Assembly: GCA_002364735.1 (NCBI GenBank)
Contig: DEZB01000025.1
Location: forward strand, 1-64,000
Length of the DNA stretch: 64,000 nt
From: Bacteroidales bacterium UBA3143
Lineage (GTDB): Bacteria > Bacteroidota > Bacteroidia > Bacteroidales > Dysgonomonadaceae
Direction: 5' to 3'
Shown: positions 54,601-63,485 of the stretch, one piece after another
Position numbering within the stretch: position 1 is the first letter of the stretch
Layout of the letters: the number at the start of each line of letters is the position of its first letter
Translations under genes and position numbers: made by a program
The notes under the pieces: generated by a model
What the model was told of the DNA's origin: nothing
What the model saw: only the letters and a program-made list of their open reading frames with translations
Databases searched by the model: none

Positions 54601-55283
54601 TCAATTCTTTTAATTGTACCGAAAGGAATTGAAATGTGCGTGTTTCTTGTTGTACGCTTTAATCTGAGTAAACTTTTAATTGTACCTAAAGGAATTGAAA
54701 TCGAAAACGGCACTACATTAGAACAAGCATTGCAACTTTTAATTGTACCGAAAGGAATTGAAATGCTGCTTCTGCTAATGTTATAGCTTCTTTAGTTACC
54801 TTTTAATTGTACCGAAAGGAATTGAAATAGACTGAACGTTTCTTTTTGGAGTATTGGAAAGAGTCTTTTAATTGTACCGAAAGGAATTGAAATCACTATT
54901 CTATAGATAACAAAGAATTTATAATGTATGACTTTTAATTGTACCGAAAGGAATTGAAATAACGCAAGCGCCGAAAACGTTATTAACTGCAATTGCTTTT
55001 AATTGTACCGAAAGGAATTGAAATGGAGTTGATAGAATAATTGATGCTGCTTACGGTCAACTTTTAATTGTACCGAAAGGAATTGAAATAGCGTAAGCCC
55101 AGCTTTGTATGGGCGCAAGAAATCACTTTTAATTGTACCGAAAGGAATTGAAATTGCCAACGCCTACTGCCGAGAAGTATATCTGGACTCCTTTTAATTG
55201 TACCGAAAGGAATTGAAATCTGCATTGTCAAGCATAGTTATTCCCTTATAACCTCTTTTAATTGTACCGAAAGGAATTGAAAT
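51694..55283 (+). CRISPR. CRISPR array, 56 repeats of 29 bp and 55 spacers
   Basis: The repeat begins CTTTTAATTGTACC, continues GAAAGG and ends AATTGAAAT (29 bp). I located repeat starts from 51694 to 55255 and counted 56. Spacers are 34-39 bp, mostly 35-36. All repeats look identical except the 47th (starts 54673), which has T for G at repeat position 15; the last repeat is intact. The 3' ATTGAAAT and the length fit type I-B repeats cut by Cas6. The many identical repeats suggest an active, recently growing array. Spacers 1 and 10, and 13 and 36, are related to each other. Confidence 0.98.
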
Positions 55284-55290
55284 TATGCCA

Positions 55291-55318
55291 GTAGAGACAA
55301 TTCATGAATTGTCTCTAC
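55291..55318. repeat. Perfect 28-bp palindrome just past the CRISPR array
   Basis: Arms GTAGAGACAATTCA / TGAATTGTCTCTAC. It shares the GTAGAGAC...GTCTC frame with the hairpins in the repeat clusters at 26 and 39 kb, so it is a variant of the same dispersed element. It lies 7 nt after the last repeat and could act as a transcription end for the array and for the minus-strand gene beyond. Confidence 0.8.
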
Positions 55319-55351
55319 GAGCGATTTGTGTATCAAATCAATAGTGTACAA

Positions 55352-56431
55352 TCACAACCCCTTAACCGCATCAAACAAAGCAATAATATTCTCCATAGGA
55401 GTATCCTCTTGAATATTGTGGGCAGGAGCAACAATATAACCTCCATCTTTGCCTAATATTTCTGCTCTTCTAATTACCTCTGATTTAATTTTGTCGGGAG
55501 TTCCATTTGGCAATAAATCCTGTACGCAGATTCCCCCAAAGAAAACCAACTCTTTACCGAATTCATCTTTTAGCTGTTGTGGATCCATTTCAGCTGCTAA
55601 TGGTTGAATAGGATTTAAAATATTTAAACCCACCTCAATGAAATCTGGTATTAGTGGTTTAACGGCTCCACAAGAGTGCCAAGCAAATTTTATGTTAGGA
55701 TTGACCTTGCGGAATTCATCGAACATTATCTTAATGCGAGGTTTAAACACACTTCTAAAAAGATCAGGATCCATAATCAAGCTTTCTTGTGTGCCAAAGT
55801 CGTCGCCACACCATAAAACATCAACGCCCATTTCAATCATTTTTTTACCATATTCAGTATGAATGGATTGAATTTTGTCAAGCAGTGGATTAACATATTC
55901 AGCTTCAAGCATCATATCCATAAGACACTTCTCGAGACCTGTGAGATACCAAGCTGTTTCGAACAATGTTGTCTCAAGGTCTCCAATGATACCGTGTGTT
56001 TGACCATACTTATCAATGGTTGCTTTGGCAGCATCCCATCGCCCTGGAGCAAAAGGATCGGGAAAACTGTAATCTTCAATATCTTTTGCTGTTTCTGCAT
56101 GAGCCAAAGGAAATTCATAAAACTCATTGTATTGTCCAGAGTCTTTAAATATCATGCCCCATTCATTTTTTATCAACCCGTTTTCCATGGTGAAGGTGAG
56201 GTTGTTAGTTGGTGCACACATTGTGATACCTACTGCATCTGCACCCAATGTGGCCATCAAATCCATATGCGATGCTCTGGTGGAAAGCATTGAGTCTAAT
56301 GGTTCTTCGTACGGTAATTGCATATGAGCACTCAACTTTTTTGCAACTTGAGGTGTAACTGATACGTACAATGGTGCCCTGTCTGGTACTTCTCTATTTA
56401 TGGTTTTCAAAAATCGTTCTCTTGAATTCAT
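55352..56431 (-). CDS. Uroporphyrinogen decarboxylase (URO-D) family protein, methyltransferase-like
   Basis: A 359-residue TIM-barrel protein starting MNSRERFLKTINREVPDRAPLYV, as in URO-D-like corrinoid:cofactor methyltransferases (MtaA/CmuA group) rather than HemE, whose start is different. Conserved blocks are WHSCGAVKPLIPDFIEVGLNILNPIQP (in parts; the His and Cys can bind Zn) and FFGGICVQDLLPNGTP. It may move a methyl group between a corrinoid protein and a thiol or folate, but no corrinoid protein gene is adjacent, so substrate and pathway remain open. Confidence 0.8.
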   Translation of the reverse strand: MNSRERFLKTINREVPDRAPLYVSVTPQVAKKLSAHMQLPYEEPLDSMLSTRASHMDLMATLGADAVGITMCAPTNNLTFTMENGLIKNEWGMIFKDSGQYNEFYEFPLAHAETAKDIEDYSFPDPFAPGRWDAAKATIDKYGQTHGIIGDLETTLFETAWYLTGLEKCLMDMMLEAEYVNPLLDKIQSIHTEYGKKMIEMGVDVLWCGDDFGTQESLIMDPDLFRSVFKPRIKIMFDEFRKVNPNIKFAWHSCGAVKPLIPDFIEVGLNILNPIQPLAAEMDPQQLKDEFGKELVFFGGICVQDLLPNGTPDKIKSEVIRRAEILGKDGGYIVAPAHNIQEDTPMENIIALFDAVKGL

Positions 56432-56540
56432 AATTATTTTTTTATTGGATTAGAATGTAATATATTCGCTTAAATGATAAAGATAATAAAATATGGGTGA
56501 AATCAATGTTAACAATCAGACGAAACACCATTTTGCTATA

Positions 56541-57731
56541 TTATTTTAATTTTTTACGCCTTTCTATTTCTTGCTCTATAAGTAATAGCTCTCTACTGGA
56601 TTGACCTGAAACGGAACTGTTCTCTTCGGCTCGACGAATGAGATAGGGAATCATTGTTTTGACTTCACCGTAAGGAACGTACTTAACTACATTGTATCCA
56701 TGCTCAGCTAAATTATAGGTTAAATGATCGCTCATGCCATAAAGCTGAGAAAAATAGATGTGTGGATGATTGTGAGGGAGTTTGTGTTCCTCAATTAATG
56801 TAGCCAACAATTGGGTGCTTTTTTCGTTGTGGGTAGCAACCATAAACCAGATGGTTTCAACATTGTCAACAAAATAATGGATGATATCATCAAAGTCTTT
56901 GTCTGTAGCTTCTTTGTTAGCATGTATTGGGGAGATATACCCCATATCTTTTGCACGTTTACGCTCTTTTTCCATATATGCACCACGCACAATTTTTAAT
57001 CCTAACTTAAAACCTTCTGTTTGTGCTATAGCATGGTGTTGTTTAATAACTTGTAGTCGATCATGACGATACATTTGATAGGTGTTCTGAACTATAGCCC
57101 TTTCTTTATTATACTTTCGCATCATATCTATAACCAAACTATCTAACATGGGTTGTATCCAAGTTTCTTCTGCATCAATCAATACAGGAACATTTAACTC
57201 ATGACCCAATTTACAAATATCATCAACTCTTTTAAGTAGCAATTGGTAACTTATTTTTTCAGATTCGCTCAACGCATCATTGTTACTAACTTTCACCATT
57301 AAATCGAATGAGCCAATACCACTAATTTTAAAAGCGCTAAAAGGTGTCTTTTTGTTATTATGAGCAAAAACTATTGTTTGCATAATCTCTTTGCAAGTGG
57401 CATCAAACTTATCTTCACTATTTTCTCCCTCGACTGCATAGTCTAAAATAGCACCAACATTTCGTTGATCTAACTTATCAATTAAATTTGCGCTATCTGT
57501 GATAGACACGCCCCCACAAAAGTGTTTATAGATAGTTCTTTTAAGCAACCACTCTACTGGGAGGTGTATGGCAAAAGCAATGTTTAATAAATTCTTACCT
57601 ATATCAACCCAAGTGGGACTGTTCATGACTTTAAAAAGAAGGTGCATTTCGTGCAGATCTCCGTTAGATTTACCTTTAAATGCAATTTCAGTATTATTGA
57701 AATTGATTAATGAACCATGCTTATTTTGCAT
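56541..57731 (-). CDS. Proline dehydrogenase
   Basis: A 396-residue TIM-barrel FAD enzyme. Family features include LIDAEETWIQPMLDSLV, KLGLKIVRGAYMEKERKRA, ATHNEKSTQLLA and the C-terminal YVPYGEVKTMIPYLIRRAEENSS (in parts), which forms part of the substrate site. It oxidises proline to pyrroline-5-carboxylate, feeding electrons to the quinone pool. It is a stand-alone PRODH, without the P5C dehydrogenase half of PutA; that gene is not in the window. Confidence 0.93.
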   Translation of the reverse strand: MQNKHGSLINFNNTEIAFKGKSNGDLHEMHLLFKVMNSPTWVDIGKNLLNIAFAIHLPVEWLLKRTIYKHFCGGVSITDSANLIDKLDQRNVGAILDYAVEGENSEDKFDATCKEIMQTIVFAHNNKKTPFSAFKISGIGSFDLMVKVSNNDALSESEKISYQLLLKRVDDICKLGHELNVPVLIDAEETWIQPMLDSLVIDMMRKYNKERAIVQNTYQMYRHDRLQVIKQHHAIAQTEGFKLGLKIVRGAYMEKERKRAKDMGYISPIHANKEATDKDFDDIIHYFVDNVETIWFMVATHNEKSTQLLATLIEEHKLPHNHPHIYFSQLYGMSDHLTYNLAEHGYNVVKYVPYGEVKTMIPYLIRRAEENSSVSGQSSRELLLIEQEIERRKKLK

Positions 57732-58206
57732 ATAAAAAGATTGTAAATAGATTTACACAAAATTAAAAATAAAAATGAGAAGTTGTTTATTTTAGTAAGA
57801 TACAAACGGTTAATTTAAGGATGTATTCCAATATTTTTTAATAAAAGACAAATAGAAGGCACTATGAGTCGGGATAAAAGTAAACGATTTACTAAAAAAT
57901 ATTGCACAAATTACAAATAATGACTACTTTTATACCATTATTATTTTGAGAAAATAGACTTAATATTACTGTAAGCTTAATATTATGGTTTCTTTTTCTT
58001 GAAATTAGGCATTTAAAGAACGATTTAGTTAAACCAATTCATAAAATATCACTCTAAAATAGTAGATTCTGAAGAATATTTTGTCTCTTTGCAATAAATA
58101 AACGATATGTGTTAAACATTTGAACTCTTTATTTGTTAATTTAGGAGATAAGATGCGTTCTTTAAAATATTTTTTATAAACAATGAGGTAAGTAAAACAG
58201 AAAAGT
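57732..58206. other. AT-rich divergent intergenic region
   Basis: No gene is supported. On the minus strand TAATTTTG (57758-57765) could be a -7 element for the proline dehydrogenase gene, about 27 nt from its start. No clear binding sites for the response regulator are recognised. Confidence 0.4.
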
Positions 58207-59796
58207 ATGAAAAAATCAACTATTTGGTTGCTTGCCGGCATAATGATAATCGCTTTTATAGGACTATTGTTTTTGCAAGTAAAGTATATCCAAATAACAA
58301 TGGATAGCCGAGATGAACAATTTGAACAGTCTGTGAAAAGAAGCTTGTATCAAGTGTCACGGAATTTAGAATTTGATCAAACCTTGCAGTATATTGAAGA
58401 GGATATTATTGAATCAGAAAAACAATACACGCAATATAATCGTCCACAACAATCCAGTTCTAAAAGTTCTGTATCGAGAAGACGAGAACGTTGGACAAGC
58501 ACAAATCCTGATGGAAGCGAATTAACTATTGATTACGATATATCAACGGAGTCAATTGACTCAACTGAAGAGCCTCAACATGGCGTATTTATATCTCCTG
58601 GACATGGAATAAATACTATATCGAAAACATCATATGAGTTACAACAGGCTTTTTCTAAACGATATCTTCACGAAAAAGCGTTGCAAGATGAAGTAATCCT
58701 AAAGATTATGTATCGAGCAAGTACAAAACCGATTGAAGAACGGGTAGATTTTCGCAAGTTAAATTCATATATACGTTCAGAATTATTGAACAATGCTGGT
58801 TTAAGTGTCCCGTACAGTTTTCAAGTAGTAAATCAAAATAATCGCGTAGTATATTCTACACCAGGTTATCCAAAAGAAAATTACACGAAGAAGAAGGAAA
58901 AAGCTGTTTATACACAGATTTTATTTCCAAATGATCCACCTGCAAGGTTGAATTACTTAAGGGTATACTTCCCTACTAAAGGTGAATATGTTTTTAGTGA
59001 ATTATCTTTTGCAATTCCATCGATGATATTTACAATTATCCTTCTGTTGACATTTACGTTTACGATTATAACACTCTTCAGACAAAAGCGTTTGTCTGAG
59101 ATGAAAAATGATTTTATAAATAATATGACACATGAACTGAAAACTCCTGTGTCTACTATTTCACTGGCAGCTCAGATGCTTAAAGATGCTTCAATAACTA
59201 AATCTCCAGATGTTTTTAAACATGTGACAGGAGTTATTAATGACGAAACCAAAAGATTGAGCTTTCAAGTAGAGAAAGTGTTGCAAATGTCTCTTTTTGA
59301 TAAACAGCGTGCAACGTTGAAAATGAAAGAGAAAGATGCTAACGATTTAGTTGTTAGTGTTGCTAACACACACGACCTAAAGGTTCAAAAGTATGGAGGC
59401 CATTTAGATATTGATCTACAAGCAGAAGAATCTACAGTGAGAATAGATGAAATGCATTTTACGAATGTCTTGTTTAATTTGTTAGACAATGCATTGAAAT
59501 ATCGTAAAGAAGATGTTCCACTCAGACTGGTGATGAAAACATGGAACGACTCAGGTAGATTGTTCATATCTATCGAAGATAATGGTGTTGGTATTCGAAA
59601 AGAATATGTGAAAAAGATTTTTGAACGTTTTTATAGAATACCTACAGGTAATGTTCACGATGTGAAAGGATTTGGATTAGGATTAGCTTACGTATATAAA
59701 ATCGTAAATGATCATAAAGGCACTATACGTGCGGAAAGCGAATTAGGAAAAGGTACAAAATTTATTATTAGTTTACCCTTAATAACACAAAATTGA
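58207..59796 (+). CDS. Sensor histidine kinase (RprX-like)
   Basis: A 529-residue protein with membrane helices at about 6-26 and 270-292, enclosing a periplasmic sensor part. HisKA follows, with phospho-acceptor His309 in MTHELKTPVS. The HATPase domain has N box NVLFNLLDNALKYRK, G1 IEDNGVGIRKEY, F box FERFYRIP and G2 GFGLGLAYVYKIV. Size, layout and pairing match RprX of Bacteroides/Porphyromonas. The signal is unknown; the variable periplasmic stretch contains a Ser/Arg-rich segment at about 75-100. It is one nucleotide upstream of its regulator gene. Confidence 0.93.
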   Translation: MKKSTIWLLAGIMIIAFIGLLFLQVKYIQITMDSRDEQFEQSVKRSLYQVSRNLEFDQTLQYIEEDIIESEKQYTQYNRPQQSSSKSSVSRRRERWTSTNPDGSELTIDYDISTESIDSTEEPQHGVFISPGHGINTISKTSYELQQAFSKRYLHEKALQDEVILKIMYRASTKPIEERVDFRKLNSYIRSELLNNAGLSVPYSFQVVNQNNRVVYSTPGYPKENYTKKKEKAVYTQILFPNDPPARLNYLRVYFPTKGEYVFSELSFAIPSMIFTIILLLTFTFTIITLFRQKRLSEMKNDFINNMTHELKTPVSTISLAAQMLKDASITKSPDVFKHVTGVINDETKRLSFQVEKVLQMSLFDKQRATLKMKEKDANDLVVSVANTHDLKVQKYGGHLDIDLQAEESTVRIDEMHFTNVLFNLLDNALKYRKEDVPLRLVMKTWNDSGRLFISIEDNGVGIRKEYVKKIFERFYRIPTGNVHDVKGFGLGLAYVYKIVNDHKGTIRAESELGKGTKFIISLPLITQN

Positions 59797-59797
59797 T

Positions 59798-60514
59798 ATG
59801 GAAGAAAAATTAAAATTATTTTTAGCCGAAGACGATGAAAATCTAGGCATGTTGCTCAGAGAGTATCTCCAAGCAAAAGGATTTGAAACAGATCTGTTCC
59901 CTGATGGGGAAGCTGGTTTTAGAGGATTCGTAAAGACAAAATACGATCTATGTATAGTTGACGTGATGATGCCAAAGAAAGATGGCGTTACACTGGTAAA
60001 GGAAATCAGAACTATAAACACTGAAATTCCAGTTATCTTTTTAACTGCAAAGAATATGAAAGAAGATATTCTTGAAGGTTTTAAAGCAGGAGCTGACGAT
60101 TATATCACTAAACCATTCAGTATGGAAGAATTGGTACTTCGTATCGAGGCTATTATACGAAGAGTGAGAGGTAAAAAATCGAAAGAACAACAAATTTACA
60201 AATTTGGTAATATGACTTTTGATACACAAAAGCAAATTCTTACCATTGATGATAATCAAACTAAACTTACAACTAAAGAATCGGAATTGTTGACACTACT
60301 ATGTGCGCACAGTAACGAGATTTTGGAGCGTAATCATGCTTTGAAGCAAATATGGGAAGAAGATACTTATTTCAATGCTCGTAGCATGGATGTGTATATC
60401 ACTAAATTGCGTAAATTGTTAAGACCTGAACCAAACATCGAAATTATCAACATTCATGGAAAAGGCTATAAGCTAATTGTTCCTACTGAAGATAATAACG
60501 ATGCTGAAGAGTAA
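59798..60514 (+). CDS. OmpR/PhoB-type response regulator (RprY-like)
   Basis: A 238-residue protein. The receiver domain (1-120) has acidic pocket residues at 11-13 (EDD), phospho-acceptor Asp55 in CIVDVMMPKKDG, and Lys in FLTAKN. The winged-helix DNA-binding domain (about 140-230) has TTKESELLTLLCAHSNE and ARSMDVYITKLRKLLRPEP. It is the partner of the kinase one nucleotide upstream. RprY in relatives has been linked to oxidative stress and Na+-pump genes; whether it controls the oad operon here is not visible. Confidence 0.95.
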   Translation: MEEKLKLFLAEDDENLGMLLREYLQAKGFETDLFPDGEAGFRGFVKTKYDLCIVDVMMPKKDGVTLVKEIRTINTEIPVIFLTAKNMKEDILEGFKAGADDYITKPFSMEELVLRIEAIIRRVRGKKSKEQQIYKFGNMTFDTQKQILTIDDNQTKLTTKESELLTLLCAHSNEILERNHALKQIWEEDTYFNARSMDVYITKLRKLLRPEPNIEIINIHGKGYKLIVPTEDNNDAEE

Positions 60515-60536
60515 GTTAAAAACAAAACTTTTAATC

Positions 60537-60567
60537 TCAAAAAGCTGCTTTTTAAGCAGCTTTTTGT
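60537..60567 (+). terminator. Terminator of the two-component operon
   Basis: AAAAAGCTGCTT pairs with AAGCAGCTTTTT around a TTT loop, followed by TTTGTGTTTT. Confidence 0.85.
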
Positions 60568-60751
60568 GTTTTAGACCCCATTGAGGAGTCATCAGTAAGA
60601 TTGTGTGTTTTAACTGTTTCTTAAACTATATGAATAAGTTCGCTCCTATCTACAAGCGCTCTGGGTTGGTAGGATAAACAAATTACTACAGACAGCAAGG
60701 CTCTTAGAAGCTACATCCTCATCTTTCTCGCAAAAGCAGCACTTTTTTAGT

Positions 60752-61045
60752 TCATCCAGAATTAATCAATCTCTTCAATTCAATGTTCCTTTTTACCTGT
60801 TCCCTGCAAAATCGCATAGCTAAAATACTATATTTTATTTTTTCTGCTTCATAGTGGTAATTCAGGTCTACAGGGCCGTCATATTTCTGCCCAAGGTAAA
60901 ACCTTGGGTCACAATGGCTGACAGGCACCGTGAGCTCTGTATAGACGACATAAAAAACAATGATGTATAAACTACTTTCTCGTCTTAACCACCTGATAGG
61001 GAGCTTTATTAAAACCTTACGCTCTTTCAGAGCTCTATCTCTTAT
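60752..61045 (-). pseudogene. 97-codon open frame without clear start; possible gene remnant
   Basis: On the minus strand the frame is open from 61045 to a TGA at 60752-60754. It reads in part ALKERKVLIKLPIRWLRRE, then VSHCDPRFYLGQKYDGPVDL and ends REQVKRNIELKRLINSG. Composition is protein-like, with a plausible helical C-terminus, but there is no good early start codon and I recognise no family. It overlaps the hairpin-rich segment, so chance openness is possible. Confidence 0.3.
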
Positions 61046-61882
61046 CTATCACACCCACAGAGCGTTGCCCAGTGCTGTTTTCTTTTAGGGCTTTACCCTA
61101 TGAGCAGATTCCTCATAGCCATTACCAATGACATGTTTTCTAATGTCATATTCTTCTTTTCCCTAATAAAAATTAGGTCCCAAGGCGCAAAGGTTGTAAA
61201 ATGCGAATAGGCTCGGCGTGCAACCTTCGTTTGTGAGTATCGCAAAAGTATGCACTTACCGCACTCCATGCTCAAGCTAACTCTGGAACATGTTGGAGTT
61301 TTGCGGGTGTTCGTTTTTTAGAGTCTGAGCTATTCCCATAGGCGGCAAACTGTTTGAAGTATATCGTGAATAGTTGGCTTCAATGAGCTTTGTAGATGCG
61401 GACCTGTTTGCACTCGCCTTGTTTGCAATTAAAAGGAAAGCTTTGAATACAAACAGTAAATCAATTAAGTGCAAAAATGCTCTAAGAAAAAACATTGTTG
61501 TTAGGAACCCAAACCTTAGTAACAGTGCCATAAAACCTCTACTCAAACCTTATTACCTTATTTATGAAATGAAGACTTTCAGCAAAAATAATAACGTAAT
61601 CCACCTTAATTTTAGTCTTAAACTTTGAATTGTGGCAAAAGAATAACAGGGCGCATCTTGAGCTAAATGCAGCATGTAATAGAATCTATCTACTGATTCA
61701 AAAGATCACTCAAGCAATAACAACACGTAAATTTTATCAAGTACCCCCCCCCACTACATCGTCTAAAACTACCTTTTGAAACATTTCAATTAAAAGTTTC
61801 ATATCTACTACATAATATAACACACAATTGCCAACCTACACTTTTTTACATTCCTAACTATCACAAAACAATAGTTTTTGGT

Positions 61883-61890
61883 TACATTTG
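61883..61890 (+). promoter_or_regulatory. Possible -7 element for yicC-gmk
   Basis: TACATTTG fits TAnnTTTG, 13 nt before the yicC start, implying a very short leader. A -33 TTTG at the right distance is not evident. Confidence 0.35.
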
Positions 61891-61903
61891 TAAAAAAAAG
61901 AAT

Positions 61904-62776
61904 ATGATACATTCAATGACTGGATACGGAAAAGCGACTGCGGAAATAGCAACGAAGAAAATAACCGTCGAAATAAAGTCTCTTAATAGTAAACAATTTG
62001 ATTTATATGCACGTATACCTTCGCGATATAAAGAGAAAGAGATTTCGATTCGCAATGATTTATCCAAGATATTGGAACGTGGAAAAGTAGACCTTTACGT
62101 TAACGTAGAAGAGTTAGCGCAAGATGCTACAGTGAAGATTGATGAGGTCAGACTAAAAAATTATTATACAGAAATTAAAAACCTGTCTCTTACATTAGGT
62201 ATCGATGAGCCTGAAGATTGGTTTGAAGTACTCTTCAAGCTTCCTGATGTTTTTAAACAAGAACCAGAGAAGCTAAATGAGGAAGAATGGCTTGCTGTGG
62301 AACAAGCTATTGACTCAGCAGTAGCGGAGTTAATTGATTTTCGCCATCAAGAAGGTGAGGCTTTAAAAAATGTGTTAGTTGATAATATTAATAAGATAAA
62401 AGCACTTGCACTGAACTTAGCGAAATTTGAAGTTGAACGCATTGATAAAATAAAAGATCGTATAAAGGAGGCTCTTGACTCATTGGAAAATATAACATAT
62501 GACACTAACAGAATGGAACAAGAGTTGATATACTACATTGAGAAACTGGATCTAAACGAAGAAAAAACGAGGTTGTCAAATCACTTAGATTACTTTTTGG
62601 AAACAATAGAATCAGATGCATCTCAAGGAAAAAAACTTGGATTTATTGTTCAAGAAATTGGTCGCGAAATCAACACTTTAGGTTCCAAGTCAAATCATTC
62701 TGAAATGCAAAGATTGGTTGTGCAGATGAAAAACGAGCTTGAACAAATAAAAGAACAAATACTCAACGTTTTATAG
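61904..62776 (+). CDS. yicC: YicC family endoribonuclease-like protein
   Basis: A 290-residue protein with the full YicC-N/DUF1732 layout. It starts MIHSMTGYGKAT and has VEIKSLNSKQFDLYARIPSRYKEKE (in parts), coiled-coil helices at about 140-215, and the C-terminal block RMEQELIYYIEKLDLNEEKTRL (in parts), LDYFLETIES and GKKLGFIVQEIGREINTLGSKSN. YicC proteins have been described as RNA-degrading enzymes. It is next to gmk, a frequent neighbour, with a 63-nt gap. Confidence 0.94.
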   Translation: MIHSMTGYGKATAEIATKKITVEIKSLNSKQFDLYARIPSRYKEKEISIRNDLSKILERGKVDLYVNVEELAQDATVKIDEVRLKNYYTEIKNLSLTLGIDEPEDWFEVLFKLPDVFKQEPEKLNEEEWLAVEQAIDSAVAELIDFRHQEGEALKNVLVDNINKIKALALNLAKFEVERIDKIKDRIKEALDSLENITYDTNRMEQELIYYIEKLDLNEEKTRLSNHLDYFLETIESDASQGKKLGFIVQEIGREINTLGSKSNHSEMQRLVVQMKNELEQIKEQILNVL

Positions 62777-62839
62777 TTAATATTGACCTACATAGATAAC
62801 AGATGCTATGGTTTCAAACTAAAAGAAAGGATAAATGAA

Positions 62840-63403
62840 ATGGGCAAATTGATCATATTTTCAGCACCATCTGGCACAGGGAAATCAACAATAGTACGCT
62901 ACTTGCTTGGCAAAAATCTGAAACTTCAATTTTCAATTTCGGCTACAAGCCGATTGCCGCGTGGAGAGGAGAAGCATGGTAAAGAATACTATTTTCTTAC
63001 ACCCGATGAGTTCAGATCGCATATCAAGGATGGACATTTCTTAGAATATGAAGAGGTGTATGAAGACAACTATTATGGCACATTAAAAAGTGAAGTAGAT
63101 CGGATTTTGAATTCTGACAACAACGTTATGTTTGACGTAGATTGCGTGGGTGGATTGGCAATAAAAAAAATATATGGAGATAGAGCAATAAGTATTTTCA
63201 TTATGCCTCCGTCAATTGATGAGTTGAGAAATCGGTTAGAAAGTCGTGGTACAGATTCGCCTGAAGTGATACAAAATCGTTTAGATAAAGCCGCTCACGA
63301 AATGAGTTACGCCTCACAATTTGATGCAATCATTATGAACGATGATTTCGATAAGGCAAAAAGAGAAACTGTGAAATTGATACGAGAATTTATTGATCAA
63401 TAG
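62840..63403 (+). CDS. gmk: Guanylate kinase
   Basis: The ATG at 62840 (187 residues) sits after an AAAGAAAGGATAAATGAA purine-rich stretch and right before the fold begins (MGKLIIFSAPSGTGKST); an in-frame TTG at 62783 would add 19 residues. P-loop APSGTGKST is at 9-17, the GMP-binding region follows (TSRLPRGEEKHGKEYYFL and FLEYEEVYEDNYYGT), and the lid Arg residues are in LRNRLESRGTDSPEVIQNR. It phosphorylates GMP to GDP. It is co-directional with yicC. Confidence 0.96.
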   Translation: MGKLIIFSAPSGTGKSTIVRYLLGKNLKLQFSISATSRLPRGEEKHGKEYYFLTPDEFRSHIKDGHFLEYEEVYEDNYYGTLKSEVDRILNSDNNVMFDVDCVGGLAIKKIYGDRAISIFIMPPSIDELRNRLESRGTDSPEVIQNRLDKAAHEMSYASQFDAIIMNDDFDKAKRETVKLIREFIDQ

Positions 63404-63485
63404 TAGCTGCTTCTCTTTATCGTAGTATTCATGACCCATTTCATTATCTTGAAATGCACAATAATTATTTTTTAAAGTTCTATTT

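Larger units (their letters stand above)
60568..61903. other. Hairpin-rich gene-poor region; candidate structured RNA
   Basis: No recognised gene. A series of short perfect inverted repeats lies at 60890-60908 (CCCAAGG/CCTTGGG), 61021-61033 (GCTCT/AGAGC), 61086-61100 (TAGGG/CCCTA), 61098-61118 (CTATGAG/CTCATAG), 61128-61149 (ATGACAT/ATGTCAT), 61162-61177 (CCTAAT/ATTAGG) and 61192-61225 (GGTTG/CAACC), with ACTCCA/TGGAGT at 61263-61299. The minus strand also carries a 97-codon open frame at 60752-61045 and two shorter frames (61093-61275 and 61277-61546). A run of nine C is at 61744-61752. It may be a structured RNA, a decayed gene, or both. Confidence 0.45.

Noticed and set aside
53155..54992. 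Open frames crossing the CRISPR array (53155-53403 minus, 54441-54632 plus, 54792-54992 minus)
   Set aside because: They are translations of the repeats plus spacers, with the repeat peptide recurring; not genes.
61093..61546. Minus-strand frames 61093-61275 and 61277-61546, and the plus-strand frame 61374-61628
   Set aside because: No family recognised and they overlap each other on opposite strands in the hairpin-rich region; kept only as part of the region description.
60568..61900. tmRNA, RNase P RNA or SRP RNA in the hairpin-rich region
   Set aside because: The signature sequences I know for these RNAs were looked for on both strands and not found.
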